Below, one piece after another: positions 1-5,335 of a stretch of 6,389 nucleotides of DNA. The notes beneath the pieces are model-generated. The model saw only the letters and a program-made list of their open reading frames with translations. It was not told the origin of the DNA and made no database searches. The position numbers and the translations under genes are program-made. Source of the DNA: Leptospiraceae bacterium (GTDB lineage: Bacteria > Spirochaetota > Leptospiria > Leptospirales > Leptonemataceae); contig JAGRNC010000151.1 of NCBI GenBank assembly GCA_020440935.1, forward strand, positions 1-6,389, written 5' to 3'. How positions within the stretch are numbered: position 1 is the stretch's first letter; every line of letters starts with the position of its first letter.

Positions 1-300
1 GTAGTTTTCAAAATGATCGCCTACAATATGGATTACAAAGAACTTGTCGCCCCGTTTTACCAGAACGCCTGCATGCGAAAGCTCGATCTTTTCCGGAGAA
101 AGATCCACGATCCGATCGCTCATGAAGCTATTTCCATTTCTGAAAACCAGATCACCATTCTCCAGATGTGCATTACTCAATCTTACAGGGATTACGCGCG
201 GAGTTTGCCAGTAAGGTAGCTCAAACACCGCCAGGTAGGCTCCCCCCAGTAATAGAAGGAGCGCCAGAGGTATCCAGTATAGCGGTCTGATCTTTGGCAT
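1..300 (-). CDS. YiiX/YebB-like NlpC/P60-superfamily cysteine hydrolase, C-terminus cut by the window edge
   Basis: This is an open frame of exactly 100 codons running off the left edge without a stop. It starts at the ATG at 300-298, after which a hydrophobic segment (residues about 9-26, rich in Leu) follows a short basic N-terminus, so the product should be membrane-anchored or exported. Residues 46-54 (LENGDLVFR), the Ser-rich stretch after them, SHAGVLV at 75-81 and FFVIHIV at 87-93 match the order seen in E. coli YiiX (GDIIFQ, SHTGMLV, then a VFEAV strand). From family knowledge, His76 would be the catalytic histidine of this permuted papain-like fold (DUF830/Peptidase_C92), and the catalytic Cys lies further C-terminal, beyond the edge. 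Such enzymes are thought to cut amide or ester bonds in peptidoglycan or lipids; the substrate here is unknown. It starts 19 bases after the large lipoprotein gene stops, which suggests one operon. No good Shine-Dalgarno sequence is visible. Confidence 0.8.
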   Translation of the reverse strand, partial: MPKIRPLYWIPLALLLLLGGAYLAVFELPYWQTPRVIPVRLSNAHLENGDLVFRNGNSFMSDRIVDLSPEKIELSHAGVLVKRGDKFFVIHIVGDHFENY

Positions 301-319
301 GGATCTAAAAGCGATTGAA

Positions 320-1096
320 TTATGGCTCGGAATCGTCCATGGAAGGCTCTTCGGGCTCGTCTTCCGAATCCTCGTTTCCGCCTTTTTTCATTTCCACTTT
401 CCAGATGCCTTCTTCGCGTACCAGGTCCATGGGCTTGGACTTGCCTTCCGGGGCGCATTGTGCTTTATCGCCCTGGATTTCGCATTTCATGCTCTGAAGC
501 TCTTTTTTGGCTTCTTCAAACTTCGCCGCCTGTTCCTCTGTGCGGGCCATCTTCATCATTCCCACAATCAATGGAAGCAGCAGATGCGTTTTTTCTGTGG
601 AGTATTCTTTGGCCATCTCCAGATCGCCGTCGATCAAAGCCACAGTGAAGTTAATTGCAACGGTTTCGGGACTTTGTTCGGCACGAAACAGCGCCTGGGT
701 TTTTTCCTGCAGGTTCGCCACAACGTCGGAACGATCCAGGTTCACTTTCCAGGACCAGCCAGATCGCTCTAGAACTAAATCAGAACCATCGCTCAATCGG
801 CACAGGCTTTCCGACTCTCCCATGAAGCATTTCTCAACGCTTAGTTTATCCAGGTAATCGGCACCGGCTTTGGCAGCGGGATTTTTGGATTCCTCTTTTA
901 GCTTCTTCAATACTCTGGATATTTCCTGGCTCTTCTCTGAGGAGGAATCTACTACCAGTTCGCTAACATTCCCGTCACCGGATTTGAGGGATTCAATAAA
1001 ATCCTTCGCCGGAGGTTCGGGGTTGGGTCCAAAGGTTATGGTGGCACATCCGGCCAGCAGCGAGAGAATAGCCAGTGCAGTGAATGATCGTTTCAT
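320..1096 (-). CDS. lipoprotein with two tandem DUF4878-like domains
   Basis: The product has 258 residues. I chose the ATG at 1096 because it gives a compact lipoprotein signal (MKRSFTALAILSLLAGC, Cys17 lipidated). The frame remains open to 1195, but that would add 33 unlikely residues before it. Two related units follow. Residues about 29-120 contain the Cys90-x8-Cys99 pair and a W-K-V strand (115-118). Residues about 142-237 contain Cys205-x8-Cys214 and IWKV at 231-234. The second unit has the start typical of DUF4878-like lipoproteins: a helix with ALIDGD and then a Lys/Glu-rich helix. It closely matches the small lipoprotein encoded upstream. The tail (240-258) is almost wholly Asp, Glu, Ser and Pro. 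The Cys pairs probably form disulfides outside the cytoplasm; this is inference. Molecular function is unknown. DUF4878 belongs to the NTF2-like fold, so ligand binding or envelope scaffolding is possible. It is probably co-transcribed with the hydrolase gene that follows. Confidence 0.85.
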   Translation of the reverse strand: MKRSFTALAILSLLAGCATITFGPNPEPPAKDFIESLKSGDGNVSELVVDSSSEKSQEISRVLKKLKEESKNPAAKAGADYLDKLSVEKCFMGESESLCRLSDGSDLVLERSGWSWKVNLDRSDVVANLQEKTQALFRAEQSPETVAINFTVALIDGDLEMAKEYSTEKTHLLLPLIVGMMKMARTEEQAAKFEEAKKELQSMKCEIQGDKAQCAPEGKSKPMDLVREEGIWKVEMKKGGNEDSEDEPEEPSMDDSEP

Positions 1097-1196
1097 CGGG
1101 ACGGTCCAGTTGTTGAATTTGTTCAATATTTCTTTGTAGCATTGCCAGAAAGCGCAATAGCTACTCCAGGGATGGCTGCGTTGGCAGGATGGCAAT

Positions 1197-1227
1197 AAAA
1201 AAAGCCTGCCGTTACCGGCAGGCTTTT
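1197..1227 (-). terminator. strong hairpin terminator after the small lipoprotein gene
   Basis: GCCTGCCG (1203-1210), loop TTAC (1211-1214) and CGGCAGGC (1215-1222) form a perfect 8-bp G+C-rich stem. It is extended by A/T pairs from the A-run at 1197-1202 and the T-run at 1223-1227. Read on the minus strand, it sits 24 bases after the stop of the small lipoprotein gene and ends in six U residues, which is the classic intrinsic-terminator form. It separates that gene from the large lipoprotein gene, which must then have its own promoter within about 1097-1196. The stem is nearly symmetrical and has a T-run on the plus strand too, so it could also stop antisense transcripts. Confidence 0.88.
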
Positions 1228-1251
1228 TGCATTAGAGACGAATAATTCTAA

Positions 1252-1665
1252 TTATTCTTCGCCTTCGTCTGCGGGCTGATCACCGCCACCGGGGCCGGCT
1301 TTCTTGAAATCAACCTTCCATTTTCCGTCTTCTTTTACCAGGTCAATCTTCTTGTTTTCGCCTTCTGGAGCGCATTTTGCAGTGTCGCCATCAACTTCGC
1401 ACTTGATTTTATCAAGAGCGGCCAGAGTTTCTTCCATTTTCTTTTTTTGCTCTTCTGATTGGCTGTCTGCCTGGCTGGCAGTCATGGCTGCAATAAGGCC
1501 TACGATTTTATGGGATTTTTCGGTGCTGAGTTCTTTTGCTTTTTCAACATCGCCCTTGATCAGAGCAGTCATAAAGCCTTTGGCTGCATCTTCGGGAGTG
1601 TTGCCGCCGCAGCTGGCCAGTGCCAGGGTGCTGAGCAGAGCGATCGCAATAGCGAATTTTCTCAT
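1252..1665 (-). CDS. small lipoprotein with one DUF4878-like domain, paralogous to the neighbouring gene
   Basis: The product has 137 residues starting at the ATG at 1665. An in-frame ATG lies four codons earlier (1677), but GAGG overlaps that codon and sits five to six bases before the second ATG, so the second is favoured. The signal peptide (residues 1-18) ends in the lipobox LASC with Cys19 lipidated. The mature part is a single unit: TPEDAAKGFMTALIKGD (23-39), a Lys/Glu/Gln-rich helical stretch, Cys89-x8-Cys98, and a GKWKVDF strand (114-120). A Gly/Asp/Glu-rich tail follows. Shared blocks with the C-terminal half of the large lipoprotein include the P-E-x-A/V start, GD, the STEK stretch, KCE, GD, CAPEG, D-L-V-x-E and W-K-V. 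The gene is monocistronic by its terminator and is transcribed divergently from the RDD gene. Function is unknown. Confidence 0.88.
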   Translation of the reverse strand: MRKFAIAIALLSTLALASCGGNTPEDAAKGFMTALIKGDVEKAKELSTEKSHKIVGLIAAMTASQADSQSEEQKKKMEETLAALDKIKCEVDGDTAKCAPEGENKKIDLVKEDGKWKVDFKKAGPGGGDQPADEGEE

Positions 1666-1726
1666 GGGATACCTCATTCAATGTTTCTTGTCCGACACCA
1701 TCGTCGGGTGCAGGCGATTGGAAGCC

Positions 1727-1761
1727 AGAAATCAATTCTGTAAAGCGAAAAATTGATTTCT
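1727..1761. repeat. perfect 11-base inverted repeat in the divergent intergenic region
   Basis: AGAAATCAATT (1727-1737) and AATTGATTTCT (1751-1761) are exact reverse complements separated by 13 bases. The arm centres are 24 bases apart, a little over two helical turns, which suits a dimeric regulator binding one DNA face. It lies between the divergent small-lipoprotein and RDD genes, so it could act on either. A weak plus-strand sigma-70 match (TTGGAA at 1718-1723, 17 bases, TAAAGC at 1741-1746) overlaps it. A cruciform or RNA hairpin is also possible. The operator role is inference. Confidence 0.5.
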
Positions 1762-1772
1762 CATTGCATCCT

Positions 1773-1793
1773 GGAGGCTGTGTAACAGCCTTC
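1773..1793 (+). promoter_or_regulatory. hairpin enclosing a GGAGG sequence just before the RDD start codon
   Basis: The left arm GGAGGCTGT (1773-1781) pairs with ACAGCCTTC (1785-1793) around a 3-base loop, with one G-U pair. The only strong Shine-Dalgarno-like sequence before the RDD gene, GGAGG at 1773-1777, forms the base of this stem. It is about 20 bases from the GTG at 1798, too far for ordinary use. Either the hairpin is a translational control element, or the gene starts without a canonical ribosome site. The pairing is visible; the role is inference. Confidence 0.4.
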
Positions 1794-1797
1794 CGCC

Positions 1798-2616
1798 GTG
1801 GCCCTGGATAGCGCAAAGAAAATCTCGATTCCGGAATTCTGGGAAATCACATATCGCACGGCTGGCCCGGTTTCGCGGTTGTTTGCCCTACTGGTGGATA
1901 CAATTCTAATCTATTTGATCCTCACGCTTTTGTTTATCGTCATTCTTATGACCCTTGCCTTCGCCGGAGGCAATGCCGAGGAGCTACAAAAGGTTTCGCT
2001 TTTCTTTCAGTTCCTAATGTTCTTTGCCGTCTTCTGGGGCTATTTTCTAATCTTCGAATATTTCCTTCGCGGACGCACCCCGGGAAAGATGCTGCTAGGC
2101 CTGCGGGTAATCTCTTTACGCGGTACCGGACTGAATGCTAGTCATTCTATCATTCGAAACATGGTCCGAGTGGGAGATATGTATCCCTTTCTGTTCCAGG
2201 CTAGTTTCTTCTTTGTACCTTCCTATTTTGTGGCCGGATTTTTTCTTTTTCTCACCGGAGCATCCTTTCGCAGGCTGGGCGACATAGCTGCCGGAACCAT
2301 GGTTGTGCGGGAGCATTCCAATAGAATGGCCACGCGAAGAATGCTGGAAGCGGCCCGGGTGGAGACGGAAGGTATTAGGCCTCTGGCTTCCCTCACTCCA
2401 GCCCTTATGCGGGCCATCCACGAGTATGCGGTGCGTCGCTCTACAATGAACTCGGTGATTCGGAAGGATCTTGCCGATCGATTTGCTCCGCAGATCGCAG
2501 TGCACTTTCAGATGAAACGCTCCTTTGAGAATAACGAACAAATGATGCTGGCTTTCTATTCCTATCTCTTCGCCTCAAGCAACCCGCTTGGCGTGGACAG
2601 AAGCGTATTGCTTTGA
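1798..2616 (+). CDS. RDD-family integral membrane protein with a long cytoplasmic C-terminal tail
   Basis: The product has 272 residues from GTG. A stop codon at 1783-1785 closes the frame upstream, and no in-frame ATG occurs before the first membrane span, so GTG 1798 is the best start. The RDD hallmarks are present: Arg27 followed by FALLVD (Asp34) at the start of span 1 (about 28-56), a second span (about 68-90), GRTPGKMLLGLRVI (92-105), an RNMVRVGDMYP segment with Asp127 (120-130), a third span (about 131-155) and RRLGDIAAGTMVV (158-170). RDD proteins are inner-membrane proteins; some have been linked to ion transport, but most have no proven role. Residues 171-272 form a soluble tail rich in Arg and Glu, as in RDD proteins that often sit beside SpoIIM-like genes. 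No SpoIIM gene is seen here: the next 382 bases are non-coding and a chemotaxis gene follows. Function is unassigned beyond the family. Confidence 0.88.
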   Translation: MALDSAKKISIPEFWEITYRTAGPVSRLFALLVDTILIYLILTLLFIVILMTLAFAGGNAEELQKVSLFFQFLMFFAVFWGYFLIFEYFLRGRTPGKMLLGLRVISLRGTGLNASHSIIRNMVRVGDMYPFLFQASFFFVPSYFVAGFFLFLTGASFRRLGDIAAGTMVVREHSNRMATRRMLEAARVETEGIRPLASLTPALMRAIHEYAVRRSTMNSVIRKDLADRFAPQIAVHFQMKRSFENNEQMMLAFYSYLFASSNPLGVDRSVLL

Positions 2617-2677
2617 TGGCGCCCATGCCTAATCGAAGTGCGCATCGCGAAACCCCATAGATTACGCTTGTTAATCC

Positions 2678-2739
2678 TGTACCAAATGTACGGCAACGGC
2701 TGCTAAAGAGATAATTGTTGGAGCATGTACCATTCGTAC
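2678..2739. repeat. pair of TGTACCA-N3-GTAC motifs, 48 bases apart
   Basis: TGTACCAAATGTAC (2678-2691) and TGTACCATTCGTAC (2726-2739) agree at 11 of 14 positions. Both place GTAC at each end of a 5-base gap; because GTAC is its own complement, each is a partial palindrome. They lie 62 and 110 bases after the RDD stop and well upstream of the predicted chemoreceptor promoter. Two spaced near-palindromes are what a binding site for a dimeric regulator would look like, but no regulator gene is in the window. Confidence 0.4.
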
Positions 2740-2909
2740 ACCAGATATGTAGATTGCGCCATGCGACACAGAACTCTATTTTGCACTTCGCGTTCTATTG
2801 TTTTGTCCAGGCTTTTCTGGCCGAGTCAGTCTCCCCCGGAAGAAATTCTCGACCTGCAGTGAGCGACGGGCTCCACAATCGCGGACCTTTGCCAGCCTAT
2901 GTGCATTTT

Positions 2910-2938
2910 TTGACTAACTTTCATTGGTTTCATCTAAA
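2910..2938 (+). promoter_or_regulatory. candidate sigma-70 promoter for the chemoreceptor gene
   Basis: TTGACT (2910-2915, five of six matches to the -35 consensus) is followed by a 17-base spacer and TCTAAA (2933-2938, four of six to the -10 consensus). Transcription would start near 2945 and leave a leader of about 54 bases before the ATG at 2999. No flagellar sigma-28 style promoter was seen. Confidence 0.4.
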
Positions 2939-2998
2939 TTCGCTTGTCCTCCTTACCTGCTTTCGCGCTCGCTAAGTAAAAAGAATTCGGTGGGCAAC

Positions 2999-5092
2999 AT
3001 GATGTTGGAGCGACGAGTGCTTGGAAGCTTTCTACTGGCGTGGAGTTTCTGGAACTTTCCCTGGAGTGTTTCTGTTTTTTATCTGATATCCGATGAGTTA
3101 AATCGCCAGTGGTTTCTTGCCGCTGGCTGCCTCCTGGTCTGGGGCATTGCTGCGCTGGTCTTCGTACCAGTAGCACTGGCTATCTGTCGATCAGTGCGCA
3201 TTGCTGCACATGCGGAATCTGAATTGGTCTCGTCGGAAGAGGAATCCATTCGGGCCTGCTATGCAATCCCCATGCGACTATCTGTCGTATTCGGTATACT
3301 GTGGTTGGGCGCTAGCCTGGCTGTTTATCTTTGGTGGACAACAATCATGGGTGGGCTAAGCGCTGCCAGCATTTGGATTGGTGGCATAGCCGGGACCATT
3401 TGTATTGTTTTTTTGCACGAGGGCCTGCAGCATGTGGCCATTCGTCCCACGGCTGTGGCGCTCACCAACGCTTATCGCGGTTTGCATTTTCCGGGCAAAG
3501 AGCCCGGAATTGCTCGTCGATTTTTCCTGCCATTTGTGGCCTTCATGGTCGGCTACAGTATTTGGATGGGCGGACTCGGATATTACACCGGCGTTCGTGG
3601 AATGATTGCTGCAAAGAAGCAGTCTATGGAGTCCAGGCTTGCAGGAGCGCCGAGTGATTTTGGAGAAATGGAATCGGCGCAGGAAATCAATCGAGGAAAA
3701 TCCCCGGTCAGTCCGCTCTTCTGGTGGAATGGCCGACCGACCGCTGAAGAGAAGGAGGCGGTAGAACGCATTCGCTCTGCCAACATCAACGGATCCGGAA
3801 TCATGGTCGGCTATGACAATCGCAGCGAGCTGGTGGTTGGAATTCGAAAGATCGGTCCGCGCACCATCGCAGATACCGAAGCTGTGGACTTTTCCAGTGA
3901 AGGCCTCATTGCCTTCTGGCCCTGGCTCGGGGTATTTGTAATTGGTGGATTTCTCGCCACTGGCCTGCTGGGGGCCACCTTTTCATCCATGTTAAGGCGA
4001 TCGATTCTTCGAGTAGGGGATGTGACTCGAGCGCTGGCGCAGGGGCAAGCGCCGCAGCTAACCGGATTGGAATCGGACGACTCTGTTAGTCGAATGAGCT
4101 GGAGTTTAGCTGGAATGTTTTCGCGGCTTTTTTCGCTTTTCGGTTCGAACCACACTGCTCTGCAAAATGCAGTGGCCAGTTCCGCCAATCTGACCGAGGG
4201 GGCACGAAAACTCGATTCGATGGCACAGGAACAGGCCGATCAAGTGCGTTCATCCGTGGCCGAAGTTCGGGATGTAGTCAAGGGCATCGGATTTGTGGCA
4301 GATAAAGCCGGTAAGCAATCCGATCTTGTCCAGCGGACGGTTCTTCAGCTAAGTGCCCTGGAAGGCTCCACTAGATCGTTTCTCGAGATGGCGTCCAACC
4401 ATGAGGCCACCGGGCAACAATCGGAAAAGGGAGCGGCAGTAGCAAGCGAGGCATCGTCCCGTAGTATTAGCCAGATTGAGTCATTAATTCTGGAGATGCG
4501 CAATGTGCTTGAGTCGGCCCGAGTTATTAATGATATCGCCCAACGCACGAATCTATTGTCTTTGAATGCGGCCATCGAGGCCAGTCGCGCAGGCGAATTT
4601 GGAAAGGGCTTTGCTGTAGTGGCCGAAGAGATTTCACATCTTGCGGAGGCTTCCAATACAGCCGCACGCTCTATTGAAGAAAAGACACGAAGCACTTCTA
4701 CGAAAATGCAAGAAAGCTTGTCAGAATTAGAGACAGTGTCGGCAGCCATTCGCTCGCTGGCCGCCATGGCCGCGGATTATCGGACAAACAGCGAAGATCT
4801 CAGTCAAAAGGCGCAGTCCAATGCGGGGTTAATCGCCAATATCGCAACATTCTTTGGGGAATTGAAATCCATGAGCCAGGATATCCTGGAAGTTCAGAAC
4901 GATCAAACGCATAGAGCCAATACGGTAGGAGCTGCCCTGGATCGAATAGAAGCAACCACCGTTGATTGCAGGGACCTGGCGCGAAAAATGAGCGAGGAAC
5001 TACAAGGGTTTACTCAGGGATTGCAGGGAATGCAATCGGACTCATCGAGGTTTCAGCAATCCATGGGCTTGGAGCAGACATCCGCGGTCTAG
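2999..5092 (+). CDS. methyl-accepting chemotaxis protein with six predicted transmembrane segments
   Basis: The product has 697 residues from the ATG at 2999; a second ATG follows at once, and the frame opens further up only with TTG or GTG codons. Hydrophobic spans lie at about 8-31, 39-63, 92-113, 118-139, 174-196 and 306-327, so the N-terminus and the signalling part are both cytoplasmic. The loop at 197-305, between spans 5 and 6, would be the periplasmic sensor; it matches no ligand-binding domain I recognise. A HAMP-like linker (about 328-380) leads to a long coiled-coil hairpin. Its tip is well conserved: INDIAQRTNLLSLNAAIEAS (510-529), then RAGEFGKGFAVVAEEISHLA (530-549). This tip binds CheA and CheW and controls flagellar rotation. 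The C-terminus (LEQTSAV) has no NWETF-like CheR/CheB tether. No che genes are adjacent, as is usual for scattered receptors. The ligand is unknown. Confidence 0.93.
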   Translation: MMLERRVLGSFLLAWSFWNFPWSVSVFYLISDELNRQWFLAAGCLLVWGIAALVFVPVALAICRSVRIAAHAESELVSSEEESIRACYAIPMRLSVVFGILWLGASLAVYLWWTTIMGGLSAASIWIGGIAGTICIVFLHEGLQHVAIRPTAVALTNAYRGLHFPGKEPGIARRFFLPFVAFMVGYSIWMGGLGYYTGVRGMIAAKKQSMESRLAGAPSDFGEMESAQEINRGKSPVSPLFWWNGRPTAEEKEAVERIRSANINGSGIMVGYDNRSELVVGIRKIGPRTIADTEAVDFSSEGLIAFWPWLGVFVIGGFLATGLLGATFSSMLRRSILRVGDVTRALAQGQAPQLTGLESDDSVSRMSWSLAGMFSRLFSLFGSNHTALQNAVASSANLTEGARKLDSMAQEQADQVRSSVAEVRDVVKGIGFVADKAGKQSDLVQRTVLQLSALEGSTRSFLEMASNHEATGQQSEKGAAVASEASSRSISQIESLILEMRNVLESARVINDIAQRTNLLSLNAAIEASRAGEFGKGFAVVAEEISHLAEASNTAARSIEEKTRSTSTKMQESLSELETVSAAIRSLAAMAADYRTNSEDLSQKAQSNAGLIANIATFFGELKSMSQDILEVQNDQTHRANTVGAALDRIEATTVDCRDLARKMSEELQGFTQGLQGMQSDSSRFQQSMGLEQTSAV

Positions 5093-5112
5093 CCTGGCCC
5101 CTGGCTAGCAGA

Positions 5113-5153
5113 AAAGTATGTCTCTTTTGGTAAATTTGACCAAAGTATGACTC
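5113..5153. repeat. AAAGTATG direct repeats flanking a near-palindrome
   Basis: AAAGTATG occurs at 5113-5120 and 5142-5149. Each continues as WCTC, giving 11 of 12 matching bases at a 29-base spacing. Between and overlapping them, TTTGGTAAATTTGACCAAA (5126-5144) pairs at eight of nine symmetric positions. The stretch follows the chemoreceptor stop and precedes the propeller gene. It could be a regulator site for the downstream gene or a weak hairpin; no U-run follows, so it is not a standard terminator. Confidence 0.4.
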
Positions 5154-5184
5154 CCTATTTCCCCCGGTTCGGGCACTGTACTCG

Positions 5185-5196
5185 CAAAATATTTTG
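5185..5196. repeat. 12-base perfect A/T-rich palindrome upstream of the propeller gene
   Basis: CAAAATATTTTG reads the same on both strands. It lies about 140 bases before the preferred start of the propeller gene, in otherwise featureless sequence. It includes TATTTT, which could serve as part of a -10 element, but no convincing -35 stands 17 bases before it. Its role is unknown. Confidence 0.3.
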
Positions 5197-5335
5197 ATTG
5201 GAACCTGCGTCTGACTTGACCTTTATCGAGCCGACGGAGCTCTCAGATTTCCCAGCAAAATATATGAATTCGCTTAGGTGTTTTTTCTGTAAGTTTGAGC
5301 GGCCAATTTTCCTTTCTCGGACGGGCTCAGATTAT

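Larger units (their letters stand above)
2617..2998. other. 382-base non-coding region between the RDD and chemoreceptor genes
   Basis: Open frames here are short, start with TTG and have no recognisable protein character (for example 2715-2975), so I read the stretch as non-coding. It contains two copies of a TGTACCA-N3-GTAC motif near its left end and a plausible promoter near its right end. No convincing terminator for the RDD gene is visible. The length would allow a small RNA or a decayed gene, but nothing in the sequence shows either. Confidence 0.6.

Noticed and set aside
13..219. A 68-codon plus-strand open frame at the left edge.
   Set aside because: It is antisense to the hydrolase frame, whose translation shows conserved GDLVFR and SHAGVLV motifs; the plus-strand product has no family character.
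299..772. A 157-codon plus-strand open frame rich in Phe and His.
   Set aside because: It lies antisense to the large lipoprotein gene; its Phe/Leu richness simply mirrors the Lys/Glu codons of the real gene.
1113..1126. TTGAA-TTTG-TTCAA small inverted repeat before the large lipoprotein gene.
   Set aside because: Five-base A/T-rich arms occur often by chance, and no promoter could be placed to give it a meaning.
1304..1756. Plus-strand frames across the small lipoprotein gene.
   Set aside because: They are antisense shadows; the minus-strand gene has a signal peptide, ribosome site, terminator and paralogue.
2715..2975. An 86-codon TTG-started open frame between the RDD and chemoreceptor genes.
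   Set aside because: No ribosome site, odd composition (many His, Cys and Phe), no recognisable motif, and it overlaps the candidate chemoreceptor promoter.
2924..2998. The 25-codon N-terminal extension of the chemoreceptor from a TTG codon.
   Set aside because: The tandem ATG at 2999 is better placed just before the first membrane span, and the extension overlaps the candidate -10 element.
5089..5108. CTAGCC and GGCTAG inverted repeat at the chemoreceptor stop codon, considered as a terminator.
   Set aside because: The stem is only six pairs with an 8-base loop and no U-run follows, so it is not a convincing terminator.
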